Origin: CAZXWN01 sp964644695 [NCBI: uncultured bacterium]
GTDB lineage: Bacteria; UBP4; UBA4092
NCBI GenBank assembly: GCA_964644695.1
Contig: CAZXWN010000014.1
Coordinates: 1-64,000 of the forward strand
Length of the DNA stretch: 64,000 nt
Direction: 5' to 3'
Positions 16,536 to 27,371 of the stretch are shown piece by piece; the first letter of the stretch is position 1; every line of letters starts with the position of its first letter. Position numbers and translations under genes: made by a program. The notes under the pieces were generated by a model, which saw only the letters and a list, made by a program, of their open reading frames with translations, was not told the DNA's origin and made no database searches.

Positions 16536-18443
16536 CTAAACGCGTTCCGCTTCTTCCCCGGTTCCTTCAGAATTTGCAGATGGTATTTTATTATCCACAA
16601 AATCAGCATCTTCCGGCCCAACCACAGAACCCTTTTTCGGTGCGGTTTCCTTTTCAGGGGTTTCAGTGACCGGTTTAGTCAATTCATCGGATGTAGCGGG
16701 GGAAACATCTTCAACACCATAGGTAACTCTTAAGACTTCATCAATGGTTGTAATACCGGCTTGGATTTTAATCATGCCATCTTGCCGCATGGTCATCATC
16801 CCTTCAGCTCGGGCCAGACGAGCTAATTCAACCGTTGTTGCTTTTTGGAGAACTAACTCTCGAACGGCTTCCGTGATAATCATCAGCTCATAGATACCAA
16901 TTCGGCCTTTATAACCAGTATAATTACAGTCATCACAACCATGGCCTCGGAAATAAGTATATTGCCGAGCCTCTTCGGGATCCATACCCATTTCGCGGAA
17001 TAATTCTTCATGGGGGGTATATTCTTCGCGGCAATTTGGACAAATAGTACGAACCAAACGCTGAGCAATAACACCTTCAATCGTTGAAGCAATCAAGAAG
17101 GGTTCAACATTCATATCAATTAAACGGGTTACTGTTGAAGGGGCATCATTGGTATGTAAAGTTGAAAGTACCAAGTGACCTGTCAAAGCCGCCTGAACAG
17201 AAATCTGGGCGGTCTCTTCATCACGGATTTCACCGACCATGATAACATCCGGGTCCTGACGAAGAATAGAACGGAGGCACGATGCAAAAGTTAATCCTAC
17301 TGCTTCACGGATATTAACCTGTACAACACCTTCCATTTCATATTCAACGGGGTCTTCGGTGGTAATAACTTTAAGTTCAGGGGTATAAATTTCATTTAAT
17401 GCGGCATAGAGGGTGGTTGTTTTACCACAACCCGTGGGTCCTGTTACCAGGATAATTCCATTGGGTTTATCAATCAAACTCCGCATTTTCTCATTGACTT
17501 CCGGCAACAGACCAATTTGTTCCAAACCCATCATCATCATGGATTTGTCCAAAATACGCATAACGATACTTTCACCCCATACGGTTGGAAGTGAGCTAAC
17601 ACGAAGATCGATTTGCCGGCCGGCAAGGTTTAACTTAATACGACCATCCTGTGGGATTCGCCGTTCAGCGATATCCATACCTGCCATAACTTTTAAACGA
17701 GACTGAATACCAACATGGAGTTTTTGGGGAGGGGATTGAACCTCGCGTAACACACCGTCAACACGGTATCTAATACGCATCATATCTTCAAAGGGTTCAA
17801 TATGCAAATCTGATGCCCGGTCTTTAATTGCCTGCAATAACAATAAGTTCACAAATTTAATAACGGGGGCATCCGCCGCTATCTGGTCAATATTTGTTAA
17901 ATCAATCTGGTCGGAATTATTTACGATATTTTCTTCGACATTTTCTTCGTGTAAACGATCAACCATCAAATCCAGGTTTTCATCTCCGATACCATAATGC
18001 ATGGCAATAGCATCTTTGATGTCACCCTCATTTGCAATGGCACCTTTGACAGGTTTGTCAAGCATTAACCGAAGATCATCGAGAATCTTAACATTCATCG
18101 GATCAGAAAGCGCAAATAAAACAGTACCATCTTCTTCTCGTCGCAGGGGGAATATCTTATAAGTGTCACAAATATGGAAGGGGACTTCCTTAATCAGTTC
18201 GGTATCAATACTAAAATGGAGTAAATCCACATAGGGCATACCCGTCTGTTCAGAAAGAAGTTTCAGTGTATCCAGTTCCGAAACTGAAGGAAAAGCCGTT
18301 TGAGGCATTGCTTGATTCAGAGTCTGAGCAGCCTCATCGGGTGAAAAGATCTGTTGACCGCTACCTGGCTCATTGGGTCGTGCAGCATCACCGACTGGAT
18401 TTTGTTGATTGATATTTTTCAGGTTCGGATTGGTATCCGCCAT
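16536..18443 (-). CDS. pilB: PilB/GspE-type assembly ATPase (second copy)
   Basis: A 635-residue AAA-type traffic ATPase. An MshEN-type N-terminal domain (about 55-155) is followed by the catalytic part: Walker A GPTGCGKTTTLY near 335, Asp box TEDPVEYE, Walker B LRQDPDVIMVGEIRDEET near 393-411, His box TGHLVLSTLHT, and a C4 zinc site (Cys 468, 471, 503, 506). All catalytic residues are canonical. The C-terminal 65 residues are an acidic extension not usual in the family. It powers pilin polymerisation at the inner membrane. Confidence 0.95.
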   Translation of the reverse strand: MADTNPNLKNINQQNPVGDAARPNEPGSGQQIFSPDEAAQTLNQAMPQTAFPSVSELDTLKLLSEQTGMPYVDLLHFSIDTELIKEVPFHICDTYKIFPLRREEDGTVLFALSDPMNVKILDDLRLMLDKPVKGAIANEGDIKDAIAMHYGIGDENLDLMVDRLHEENVEENIVNNSDQIDLTNIDQIAADAPVIKFVNLLLLQAIKDRASDLHIEPFEDMMRIRYRVDGVLREVQSPPQKLHVGIQSRLKVMAGMDIAERRIPQDGRIKLNLAGRQIDLRVSSLPTVWGESIVMRILDKSMMMMGLEQIGLLPEVNEKMRSLIDKPNGIILVTGPTGCGKTTTLYAALNEIYTPELKVITTEDPVEYEMEGVVQVNIREAVGLTFASCLRSILRQDPDVIMVGEIRDEETAQISVQAALTGHLVLSTLHTNDAPSTVTRLIDMNVEPFLIASTIEGVIAQRLVRTICPNCREEYTPHEELFREMGMDPEEARQYTYFRGHGCDDCNYTGYKGRIGIYELMIITEAVRELVLQKATTVELARLARAEGMMTMRQDGMIKIQAGITTIDEVLRVTYGVEDVSPATSDELTKPVTETPEKETAPKKGSVVGPEDADFVDNKIPSANSEGTGEEAERV

Positions 18444-18476
18444 CTACCAGTTCTCCTCGCTTTTCGCTCTTTCCTT

Positions 18477-19592
18477 TTATTCTTGGGTCACCACTGCAGT
18501 ACCCATCAGTTTCTGCCGTGTATCTTCAGGATCCTGGGCACGTTCAAGAGCCACTTCTGCAGAAATATCACCGCGTTGGAACAAGTTAATCAGGAACTGG
18601 TCCATGGTAATCATACCCAGCTTCTGACCGGTCTGAATTGAAGACAGAATTCGGTTTGTTTTGTGTTCACGAATCAAGTTAGCAATAGCTGGAGTATTAA
18701 CTAATATTTCATAAGCAGCGACACGACCACGACCCGTAATACGAGGACACAAGGTTTGACATAATATGGCAACAATGGACATCGAAAGCTGCATACGGAT
18801 CTGTTCCTGCTGAGTTGTCGGGAAAACGTCGATAACACGTTCCACCGTCTGAGAAGCTGAAATAGTGTGTAAGGTTGCAAAAACCAAGTGACCCGTTTCT
18901 GCAGCTGTAATAGCTGCTTCCATAGTTTCCAAGTCTCGCATTTCACCGACCAGAATAACATCCGGGTCCTGTCGTAAAGCATGTTTCAAAGCCGCCGCGA
19001 AAGACGGCGTATCTACGCCCAATTCACGGTGAGTTACGATTCCTTTTTTATGCGGGTGATAATATTCAATTGGATCTTCAATTGTAATAATGTGTGCATA
19101 TCTATTTTCATTAATCCAATCGATCATCGTTGCCAATGTCGTAGTTTTACCGGATCCAGTAGGCCCCGTAATCATGATTAGTCCACGAGGACGACATAAT
19201 AATTCTTTAATAAACGCGGCAGGCAACCCTAATTGATCAAAGGTTAATATTTTGTAGGGGATCAAACGGAGAACAATACCAATTTCTCCACGGGCACGGA
19301 AAGCACTAACACGGAAACGAGCAATATCTAGAAATGAAAATCCAAAGTCGGCGCAACCAGCTTCCATAATTGCCTGTTGATGCCGAGTGGGTGTAATTTC
19401 TTCCATCAGACGCTCAGTATCTTTTGGCGTAAGAACCTGCATACCAACTTTTTCTAATCGACCATCCATTCGAAGAGTTGGAGGGCGACCTACTGATATA
19501 TGAATATCTGATGCATTTTTTTCCACGCAAAGTTTCATCATATCTTGCATGGTTATATTTTCGCCTGGAGCTCGGGGTGACTCAATTGCCAT
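18477..19592 (-). CDS. pilT: PilT-family retraction ATPase
   Basis: A 371-residue protein of PilT length, with no MshEN domain. Walker A GPTGSGKTTTLATMI, Asp box IEDPIEYYH, Walker B LRQDPDVILVGEMRDLET, His box ETGHLVFATLHT, and AIANLIREHKT, the form here of PilT's AIRNLIRE motif. PilT depolymerises type IV pili for twitching and DNA uptake and is not part of classical T2SS, so its presence argues for a retractable pilus. It lies between the two PilB genes. GAGGAC precedes the start. Confidence 0.93.
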   Translation of the reverse strand: MAIESPRAPGENITMQDMMKLCVEKNASDIHISVGRPPTLRMDGRLEKVGMQVLTPKDTERLMEEITPTRHQQAIMEAGCADFGFSFLDIARFRVSAFRARGEIGIVLRLIPYKILTFDQLGLPAAFIKELLCRPRGLIMITGPTGSGKTTTLATMIDWINENRYAHIITIEDPIEYYHPHKKGIVTHRELGVDTPSFAAALKHALRQDPDVILVGEMRDLETMEAAITAAETGHLVFATLHTISASQTVERVIDVFPTTQQEQIRMQLSMSIVAILCQTLCPRITGRGRVAAYEILVNTPAIANLIREHKTNRILSSIQTGQKLGMITMDQFLINLFQRGDISAEVALERAQDPEDTRQKLMGTAVVTQE

Positions 19593-19651
19593 AACTGTCC
19601 TCTTTGATATCGTTACTATTTCTCAATAAACCAAGAAATAATCTATTTAGT

Positions 19652-21382
19652 TTAATCAGAATCCATCTGAGTAATCCGCATAATTTCTTCAACCGTGGTT
19701 TCACCAAGCACGGCTTTTTCGAAACCATCTTCTCTCAAAGTTCTCATTCCATATTGGCGAGCAACCTTTTTAATACGCATTGCAGGCTCACGATTTAAAA
19801 CCATACTTCGTATCTGTTCATTCAATACCAGCATTTCATGAATAGCTGTTCGGCCTTTATAACCAGAGAAACTACACTTTTCACATCCATGCCCACGAGT
19901 TAATTGCAATCCAACAACCTGTTCTGCGGGCAAGGCTAGCAAATCAAGTTCTTCTTGTGTAGGGGTGTATTTTTCTTTACATGCACTACAAACTCGTCGG
20001 ACCAAACGCTGGGCCACAACACACTGTACAGAAGATGCCACAAGGAAGGGTTTAATACCCATATCAATCAAACGTACCGTAGCTGAAGCAGCATCATTAG
20101 TGTGAAGAGTAGAAAAAACCAAGTGACCGGTCAATGCAGCACGAACTGCAATTTCAGCGGTTTCCGTATCACGAATTTCACCAACCAGAATAACATCTGG
20201 AGACTGACGCAACATAGCACGCAACCCAATCGAGAAGGTCAAACCTACTTCCGTATTTACCTGTACCTGATTTATACCTTTAACCATATATTCAACAGGG
20301 TTTTCAACGGTAATAAGTTTCTTATCCGGGGTATTGATAGCCGAAAGAGCCGCATACAACGTCGTTGATTTACCAGACCCAGTAGGTCCAGTCATCAACA
20401 AAACACCATTGGGCTTTTTAATCTGCTGTTCAAACAGTTTAATGTGATAGGGAGAAAAACCAACATCTTCAAGACCATACATAACAGAGGTCTGGTCCAA
20501 AATACGCATAACAAAGCTTTCACCATATAATGCTGGCAAAGCAGATACACGAACATCCAGTTTTCTACCATCAATATCAAGTTTAATACGGCCATCCTGA
20601 GGAATTCGACGCTCGGCCATATCCATACCACTCATTAGTTTTAACCGAGACAGAATGGCATTCTGGGCGCGTTTAGGAGGCGGCGCCATTTCATGACAGA
20701 CACCGTCAATACGAAACCGTACTTTTAGCTGCCGAGCAAAGGGCTCGACATGAATATCTGACGCTCTATCATGAATGGCTTGTCGGAACATGATATTAAC
20801 AAATTTAACGATAGAAGCATCATCGGCTGTTACATCTTCTTTATCTATCTTCTTCAAATCCATGCCATCAAGGCTTTCATCGAGTTTCAGCTCCTGCTGT
20901 TCCTCGATGAATTTTTCTACCATCTGTTCAACAATATGGCTTTCATAATACTTTTTGATAGCTCGATCTATGGCGTCTTCTTTAGCAATAACCAGTTGAA
21001 GATCCATATTTAGTATTATTTTCAAATCATCTTGTGTCTGTAAATTATATGGGTCAGAAATGGCAAGAGTAATGGTATTAGTATCTTTATTTAGTTTGAG
21101 TGGAAATACCCGGTAATATTTAACTATTTTTTCGGATAACAATTCTTTTTGAGAAGGATCAAACTTCATCTGATCCAAATCAATTATTTCCATACCCATC
21201 TGTTCTGCAGTGGCCTTAATAATATCGTCTTCAGATACTTGGCCTGTTTGAATCAGGGTATCACGCAATGATTGGCCAGCTTCATCAGCGACCAACATTG
21301 CTTTGTTCAGAGTATCAGGAGAAACCAGTTGGGCTTCTTCTAATGCCCGAACAAGACCATCTTTATTGTTATCTGCAGGCAT
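19652..21382 (-). CDS. pilB: PilB/GspE-type assembly ATPase (first copy)
   Basis: A 576-residue protein: N-terminal MshEN domain (about 5-145), then Walker A GPTGSGKSTTLY near 331, His box TGHLVFSTLHTND, and zinc cysteines (CSAC...CEKC). Two acidic positions differ from the second copy: the Asp box reads VENPVEY, and the segment before Walker B reads LRQSPDVILVGEIRD. The two genes are clear paralogues, with near-identical RRIPQDGRIKL stretches. It is the first gene of the unit. A weak SD precedes the ATG. Confidence 0.94.
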   Translation of the reverse strand: MPADNNKDGLVRALEEAQLVSPDTLNKAMLVADEAGQSLRDTLIQTGQVSEDDIIKATAEQMGMEIIDLDQMKFDPSQKELLSEKIVKYYRVFPLKLNKDTNTITLAISDPYNLQTQDDLKIILNMDLQLVIAKEDAIDRAIKKYYESHIVEQMVEKFIEEQQELKLDESLDGMDLKKIDKEDVTADDASIVKFVNIMFRQAIHDRASDIHVEPFARQLKVRFRIDGVCHEMAPPPKRAQNAILSRLKLMSGMDMAERRIPQDGRIKLDIDGRKLDVRVSALPALYGESFVMRILDQTSVMYGLEDVGFSPYHIKLFEQQIKKPNGVLLMTGPTGSGKSTTLYAALSAINTPDKKLITVENPVEYMVKGINQVQVNTEVGLTFSIGLRAMLRQSPDVILVGEIRDTETAEIAVRAALTGHLVFSTLHTNDAASATVRLIDMGIKPFLVASSVQCVVAQRLVRRVCSACKEKYTPTQEELDLLALPAEQVVGLQLTRGHGCEKCSFSGYKGRTAIHEMLVLNEQIRSMVLNREPAMRIKKVARQYGMRTLREDGFEKAVLGETTVEEIMRITQMDSD

Positions 21383-21444
21383 TAAGGGAACCCCCGCTAT
21401 GGATAATACCGACTATTTGCATATTTATCTTTACGCTTGCTATA

Positions 21445-21473
21445 AGTCTATCCCTGCCCCCTTAGCCTGTCAA
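21445..21473 (-). promoter_or_regulatory. Probable sigma70-type promoter of the pilB-pilT-pilB-pilC unit
   Basis: On the minus strand TTGACA (21468-21473) and TAGACT (21445-21450) are 17 bp apart. This puts the start of transcription about 55 nt before the first ATPase gene. The -35 is perfect and the -10 matches 4 of 6. Confidence 0.6.
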
Positions 21474-21656
21474 GAAATTAGTAGGAACAGGTTAGCCTTA
21501 TATAACAAGCATCCTTTTACAGATCACCACATTAATTAGTATTTTAGTTTCACCCGACCTCGATTGGAATAATGCTCTACCGGGTTTTCTATATTGTTAA
21601 TATTTTATCAACCTTTTCAATAAAATGGCCAAGTTTTTACTTTTACAAATTATAAT

Positions 21657-24389
21657 TTAGTGAAACAACTTTAACCTGAGTGAATTAAGTACAACGGAAA
21701 TAGATGAAAAAGCCATTGCAACAGCCGCAAACATTGGATTAAGAACATTCATAGCCGCCATTGGCAAACAAATAATGTTATAGATGAAAGCCCAGAACAA
21801 ATTCAAGCGAATAGTCCAAATAACCTGTCGAGACAAAGAAAATGCTTTAGGAATAGTCTCTAAAGTGTCGCGAACCAGGGTAATATCCGCTGTTTCCATC
21901 GCAATATCTGTTCCCGAACCCATTGCAATGCTAACATCAGCACAAGCTAGGGCTGGTGCATCGTTAATTCCATCACCCACCATAGCAACGTTTCGCCCCT
22001 CCTGTTGTAACCGCTTGATTTCATCTGATTTATGGACAGGTAATAGTTCATACAATACTCTAGAGATACCCAGTTGTGAAGCAATAGCCTGAGCAGAGAC
22101 TTTGTTATCTCCTGTTAAGAGGATAACTTCCTTGCCCATGGATTTTAAAACATTAATAGCTTCTACAGCATCATCTTTTATTGTGTCTGCCACAGCAATG
22201 AGTCCAGCCGGCAAACGATTTACACTCACAAAAAGCACGGTTTTACTTTCTTTCGCCAAGGGTTCAGCTAAGACTTCAAGGTTTATCAGGTCAATATTTG
22301 ATCCTTTAAGGAAAAGAGCATTCCCAATCATTATCATTTGCCCTTTCAAAACCGCCTTAATGCCCTGACCTGGCACCACAGAAACAGAGTCTGGTGTACT
22401 TAACCTAAGGCCCTCATCCATGGCGGCAGATACTATAGAATCCCCAATAGGATGTTCTGACATACGCTCCACAGAAGCAACTAATTGAAGAAGTTGATTT
22501 TTATCCATACAAGCCAAGGGGATAACATCTGTCACATTAGGCTTGCCACGGGTCAAAGTACCTGTTTTATCAAAAATAACCGTATCCACCTTGTACAATT
22601 TTTCAAGACTGGTTACATTTTTTATCAGAATGCCCATGGATGCACCTTGCCCTGTGCCAACCATTATAGCCGTCGGCGTAGCAAGTCCTAATGAACAAGG
22701 GCATGCGACAATTAGCACAGTCACAAAAGCTGACAGCGCCTTTGTATATTGTGGAGTTGCCGGCAACCATATCCAGGCAATCAATGAAAGGAAAGCTATA
22801 CCCACAACAATCGGAACAAAAATACCGGCCAATTTATCAGCCAACCTTTGTATGGGAGCCTTTGTACTTTGCGCTTTCTCAACTAATTCAATAATTTTAG
22901 CCAGGATAGTTTCATTACCCACACGAACAGCCTGAATGGTTAATACTCCAGTTTTATTGACAGTTCCAGAGGATACATCGCACCCCAATACTTTTTCAAC
23001 AGGCAAAGCTTCGCCTGTCAGCATGGATTCATCTACTGTAGACGAACCCCTTTTTACAATCCCATCAACGGGGATGCGTTCTCCAACACGAACAAGAACG
23101 ATATCACCAGAAACCAAATCTTCGACAGGAACATCTACTTCCTGCCCAGCACGAACAACTCTTGCTATTCTAGGCTGCAAGCCCATTAACAGTCGTATTT
23201 GCGATGAAGTTTTTTCTTTCGCCCGATGCTCCAGATATCGGCCTAATGTAATAAAAATAATAATCATCACTGTCGTATCAAAAAATACATTAGAACTATC
23301 AATACCTATGGAAGCGAAATAGTTGGGGAATATTGTAAGAAGCGTACTATAAATAAAGGAGGCACCGGTACCTAAAGCAATCAGGGAGTTCATATCTAGA
23401 TATCGGTGACGAAGACTTTTCCAAGCGCCTACAAAAAAATGCCCACCCGTAAAAACAATAACCGTTAAGGATAATACTAATAAAATATAATTCAGTATAT
23501 TCGATGGGATATGACTCATCCCGAACAAATGCATCTGCATATTACCCACAATAACTGGGATACTGACAATTAAACCAAATACCAGTCGTCTTAAAAAATA
23601 TTTTTGTTCTGCATAATTACCCTCTGGAAGTGGAGATCCCGAAGACTTATCCAGAATGACATGGTAATTACCAGCACCTTCAATGGCCTTAACCAGAATA
23701 TTTACATCAGACAGTGCTGGGAGGTACTCAACAGTGGCTTTTCCAGTCCCCAAATTCACAGAGGCAGACAAAACATCCGGGACATTCAACAATGCTTTTT
23801 CAATATGACTGACACAAGCAGCGCAATTCATCCCTACAACAGTCAATACTTCTTGTTTACCTGCCACATGAAAACCAAGACTCTCCACAGTATGACAAAT
23901 ATCACGAACTGAATATCGAGAGGGTTCCCACCTTACTGATAATTGTGAAACTGCATAATTTACCGTTGCATTGATCACACCCGGTTCTTTTTTTAGGGTA
24001 TTTTCAATCCGATTTGCACAAGATGCACAGTGCATCCCATTTATTGTAAAAAGGCCTTCTTTATATTCTTTACCTGAATTTGATTCAATCTGTTGCGCGG
24101 ACTTTCTATCTTCTATGAGATTATCTTTAATGGATTTGCTTTCTTGAGTATCGGATACTTCTGGACGGTCTGAACCTTCCAACTCAACCAGCTTCCGAAT
24201 AGCGGCTTTAAGTTCTGACTGTGGATCACATGAATCAGAATGAACAAATTCCTCAGGATTCGCTGTAAATACATCCCGGCAATGTTTTCCGCAAAAATAA
24301 AACACCTGTCCCTGATGTTCTGCTTCAGGAGGCGAATTATCCAGATTTACTTTCATACCACAAACAGGATCAACAGGATTCTGTTGCAT
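21657..24389 (-). CDS. copA: Copper-type P1B ATPase with an N-terminal YHS domain
   Basis: About 910 residues from ATG 24389, chosen over an upstream in-frame TTG because GAGGTG lies 4 nt before it. Domains in order: YHS/TRASH-like metal domain (DPVCGMKV...FYFCGKHC), a linker, two HMA domains ([19 protein letters not shown]), eight membrane helices with the transport motif [12 protein letters not shown], phosphorylation site [15 protein letters not shown] and [14 protein letters not shown] with two CxxC HMA domains indicates Cu(I) export. No CueR/CsoR gene or box is nearby. Confidence 0.93.
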   Translation of the reverse strand: MQQNPVDPVCGMKVNLDNSPPEAEHQGQVFYFCGKHCRDVFTANPEEFVHSDSCDPQSELKAAIRKLVELEGSDRPEVSDTQESKSIKDNLIEDRKSAQQIESNSGKEYKEGLFTINGMHCASCANRIENTLKKEPGVINATVNYAVSQLSVRWEPSRYSVRDICHTVESLGFHVAGKQEVLTVVGMNCAACVSHIEKALLNVPDVLSASVNLGTGKATVEYLPALSDVNILVKAIEGAGNYHVILDKSSGSPLPEGNYAEQKYFLRRLVFGLIVSIPVIVGNMQMHLFGMSHIPSNILNYILLVLSLTVIVFTGGHFFVGAWKSLRHRYLDMNSLIALGTGASFIYSTLLTIFPNYFASIGIDSSNVFFDTTVMIIIFITLGRYLEHRAKEKTSSQIRLLMGLQPRIARVVRAGQEVDVPVEDLVSGDIVLVRVGERIPVDGIVKRGSSTVDESMLTGEALPVEKVLGCDVSSGTVNKTGVLTIQAVRVGNETILAKIIELVEKAQSTKAPIQRLADKLAGIFVPIVVGIAFLSLIAWIWLPATPQYTKALSAFVTVLIVACPCSLGLATPTAIMVGTGQGASMGILIKNVTSLEKLYKVDTVIFDKTGTLTRGKPNVTDVIPLACMDKNQLLQLVASVERMSEHPIGDSIVSAAMDEGLRLSTPDSVSVVPGQGIKAVLKGQMIMIGNALFLKGSNIDLINLEVLAEPLAKESKTVLFVSVNRLPAGLIAVADTIKDDAVEAINVLKSMGKEVILLTGDNKVSAQAIASQLGISRVLYELLPVHKSDEIKRLQQEGRNVAMVGDGINDAPALACADVSIAMGSGTDIAMETADITLVRDTLETIPKAFSLSRQVIWTIRLNLFWAFIYNIICLPMAAMNVLNPMFAAVAMAFSSISVVLNSLRLKLFH

Positions 24390-24413
24390 AAAACACCTCA
24401 ATCAATCTACCTC

Positions 24414-24419
24414 ATTATA
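24414..24419 (-). promoter_or_regulatory. Possible -10 element of copA
   Basis: TATAAT on the minus strand, about 25 nt upstream of the copA start. The 11-mer TCCGTTATAAT is identical to the one before the aconitase gene (34146-34156). No good -35 lies 17 bp upstream. Confidence 0.4.
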
Positions 24420-24458
24420 ACGGATAGTGCTTGGGGTTAAAGGTATGCTTCATATGAG

Positions 24459-27371
24459 TTATTGATACAAAGGATAATAATTATCCAGAGTAAACGTACC
24501 CGTAGCATTGTTGGATACCAGTATCTGACCATACAAATACGGCTGATTTGCCTGATGGTAGAAAGCCACATTACCAGAATCAGAAGCAGGATTTATTTGA
24601 TACGAAGCGATACCCGATAATTCGCTAAAGCTTGTACTCCCTGAGGATGGGGCGCCAAAATCCACCATAATCAGGAAGAAGTTATTCATCACTCCTGAAT
24701 AACTGGCTTTTCCTGCAAATCCTGCCGTTTTTCCCACAGAAACAGGAATAGTGTATGTGCTCGTCGGACCATTAGACATCGTCAGTTTAATACCCTGGTT
24801 TCCAGAAAAATCCCCTTGGAAATATCCGTTTTGTATTGACCAGGGAACTATGGCCATGCCCGACGCAGTAGGTTCGACAGCCCAGTAAGTCGTATCTGAA
24901 ACGGGGCTGAAATCACCTCCAGGGAAAGTACCCTGGCTCAAGGAAGGAGGATTTTCCTGGGTAATTCGGACATAATCCAGATATAAACTACTCGACCCAC
25001 TGGAGTTTTGGAAAACCAATTGTGGATACATATTCGTAGTACCACCATTGCCCCGGAAATAGAAGGTCATTGTTGTCCATGTAGAAGGAACTGCCATTAA
25101 AACCTGAGTCCCTAACTCAAAAGCACTCGGTGGAACACCTTGGAATCCATAAAGTGCAGCCACCAGATTATTGGGAGATGTGCTGCCACAAACCCGTATT
25201 TCATATTTATACCAGGCCTTCGGGGTAGCGTTTAACCACTGGTTTACATTCAAAGTTAATTTGATACCCTGAGTGCCACTGGTGAAATTGTATGTAGCCA
25301 ATCCTGTTGCACCACTATATACAGAGGTCCAGCTTCGCGCAGGAAGACTGGCTTTCCCATCAACTAATTCTTCAGCAAAGAGCGAGGTATCTGAAGCAAC
25401 CGCATAATTGCAGTAGAACAATGAGGGAATTACATGGATATATTGGTTTTTTGTTACCGTCGCAGCGCCATAGGATAAATTTACGATTTGCTGCACAGTG
25501 AACCAGGATTCTGTTGTTACTGAATACACATATACGGGGTTCTTCGCTGTACTGGTGCCCCCATTCCCAAAGTTCCACGACCAGGATTGCCCATCGGTGG
25601 ACTGGTCATAGAAATTCACTATCAGAGGAGAGTATCCGCTGACAGGGGATGCCGTAAATGAAGCGCCCGGAAGACCCTTAAAAACACGGACTTCATCCAG
25701 ATAAACAGTTCCTGCACCCGTTAAGGTCAATTGGACATCACGGTATCCGGCAGAGTTACTGCCAAAAGTGTTCGTTATATAGTAATGTTTCCACGTACCA
25801 CCCGCCGGGACGTTAACGTTAGTTGAGCCCTTTGTATTGGGTGAATAGGACCCGACCCACCCCAAATTACAGGAGGAATTACTGAACCCATTTTGATAGG
25901 CCCATGCGGACAGAGTCCATGTATCCCCTAGAGCGACTCTTCCATCCGTCTGATAAAAAGAAAGTCCAGTTCCGCCCGATTGAGTCAGAGATAAGGCGCT
26001 GCTGCCTGATTGTGGAGTAGGTTTACCCACAGAGAGATTTGATGAACTGTATTCCCAGTTCACCCAATTTGAGCGAGTGTTTTCAAACTCACCATTTTTT
26101 ATTCCCTGAGGATCACTGGTGATATTCCAGAATTTTGTTGACAGCATATCCCAGTTATCATTACGAGGATAATCATAGGAGTGGGCCCAATACCCTACCC
26201 CTCCAATGCCCAGGTTATTGATTAAATCATATTTATATCCCAGGGATTCGGCACTTTCCTGCCAAATCTGACGGTAGGTCGTTGGGGTATCTTGATAATA
26301 ATACCAGGGTGTTTGTGATGCTGTATCCCAGGCATTCGTCGTGGTATTGGCGACATAAAAAATGTTGCTGATAACAGAGGTATAACTACCACTTATGACT
26401 GAAGCGTGAGCCGAGGCTGAATTAGTGCGCCAGGATAATCCATATAACGGGAACCCCATCACCAGCTTAGATTTATTAACACCCGCCGGTTGTATATATG
26501 AATTTATTTTGCTCAACAATGAACAACTGGAAGAATAATATCCGCCTCGAGATAAGGGGGCATTCGGACCCGTTGAGCCGCTTCCGGAATAATAGAAGTT
26601 GTACCACATGACAAAAACCACATCCAGATTATTCGTCAGCACATTGTAATCATAATTTGAATTTAACGGCTCTGTGGCAATGGCTGACTGATAACTGGCA
26701 CCTATCGTCTTCATCGTAGAAGCCACTGAAATCATATAACTGCTTAATCGAGCCTTATTCGCTGAGCTGGCAGTCATCCCTTCCAAATCCAGAGAAACAC
26801 CATCAAACCCATATTTGATGACAACAGCTTTCATGGCCGTTAATGAAGTATAGGTGGCCGTTGGGTCACTAAGTAACACTTCCGGTTCATTAGCTCCATT
26901 ATCAAAACAGGTCAAACTTAAAATAGCTTTCACATTATTTTGATGTGCTTTTTGAATAAGGTATTGTGTATTATTACTTCCCACACTACCCAAAGTGAGC
27001 TTACCTGTCGTCTGAATACCTACGGAATGCCAACACACATGGGTCAAATATTTCCACTGTAACCAGTTGACTTTGGCTGTAGTACATTCCCAGGAAGGAA
27101 TATAGCTAAAGACAATCCGACCTAGAGATGCTGCCTGATTCGAGGAAATCTTCGCTGACTGCAGGGCCTGAGTTTTGGCAAATTCATCCTTAATGACCCA
27201 GTCAGGAACTGGTTCCGGGACGATATCCCCAAACTCCTGGGTTTGTAATTGATGAATCCCCGGACGGGAACTAACATACTCAATAGATTCATCGGCCCAA
27301 TTTTCAGAACTCCAACTGACAGAAATCAGGCACAAAAATATTATCAACAAGCTGAATAATCGTTCTCTCAT
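24459..27371 (-). CDS. Secreted multidomain GH18-family protein (chitinase-like) with PKD and carbohydrate-binding modules
   Basis: A 970-residue protein with signal peptide (MRERLFSLLIIFLCLISVSW). Residues about 85-420 are a GH18 barrel: FSYIPSWE start, VKAILSL, and the catalytic stretch YGFDGVSLDLEGM (190-197), which keeps the proton-donor Glu but has Ser in place of the middle Asp of DGxDxDxE. A CBM4/9-like sandwich (about 425-565), a PKD domain (about 568-655; SPLIVNFYDQST, WSWNFGNGG) and two further jelly-roll-like modules follow. Probable substrate is chitin or another beta-1,4-linked GlcNAc polymer, not proven. No dockerin or sorting tail was recognised. Confidence 0.85.
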   Translation of the reverse strand: MRERLFSLLIIFLCLISVSWSSENWADESIEYVSSRPGIHQLQTQEFGDIVPEPVPDWVIKDEFAKTQALQSAKISSNQAASLGRIVFSYIPSWECTTAKVNWLQWKYLTHVCWHSVGIQTTGKLTLGSVGSNNTQYLIQKAHQNNVKAILSLTCFDNGANEPEVLLSDPTATYTSLTAMKAVVIKYGFDGVSLDLEGMTASSANKARLSSYMISVASTMKTIGASYQSAIATEPLNSNYDYNVLTNNLDVVFVMWYNFYYSGSGSTGPNAPLSRGGYYSSSCSLLSKINSYIQPAGVNKSKLVMGFPLYGLSWRTNSASAHASVISGSYTSVISNIFYVANTTTNAWDTASQTPWYYYQDTPTTYRQIWQESAESLGYKYDLINNLGIGGVGYWAHSYDYPRNDNWDMLSTKFWNITSDPQGIKNGEFENTRSNWVNWEYSSSNLSVGKPTPQSGSSALSLTQSGGTGLSFYQTDGRVALGDTWTLSAWAYQNGFSNSSCNLGWVGSYSPNTKGSTNVNVPAGGTWKHYYITNTFGSNSAGYRDVQLTLTGAGTVYLDEVRVFKGLPGASFTASPVSGYSPLIVNFYDQSTDGQSWSWNFGNGGTSTAKNPVYVYSVTTESWFTVQQIVNLSYGAATVTKNQYIHVIPSLFYCNYAVASDTSLFAEELVDGKASLPARSWTSVYSGATGLATYNFTSGTQGIKLTLNVNQWLNATPKAWYKYEIRVCGSTSPNNLVAALYGFQGVPPSAFELGTQVLMAVPSTWTTMTFYFRGNGGTTNMYPQLVFQNSSGSSSLYLDYVRITQENPPSLSQGTFPGGDFSPVSDTTYWAVEPTASGMAIVPWSIQNGYFQGDFSGNQGIKLTMSNGPTSTYTIPVSVGKTAGFAGKASYSGVMNNFFLIMVDFGAPSSGSTSFSELSGIASYQINPASDSGNVAFYHQANQPYLYGQILVSNNATGTFTLDNYYPLYQ

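Noticed and set aside
24390-24458. CueR-type operator before copA
   Set aside because: No ACCTTCC-type palindrome with a 19-20 bp spacer is present; only a lone TATAAT.
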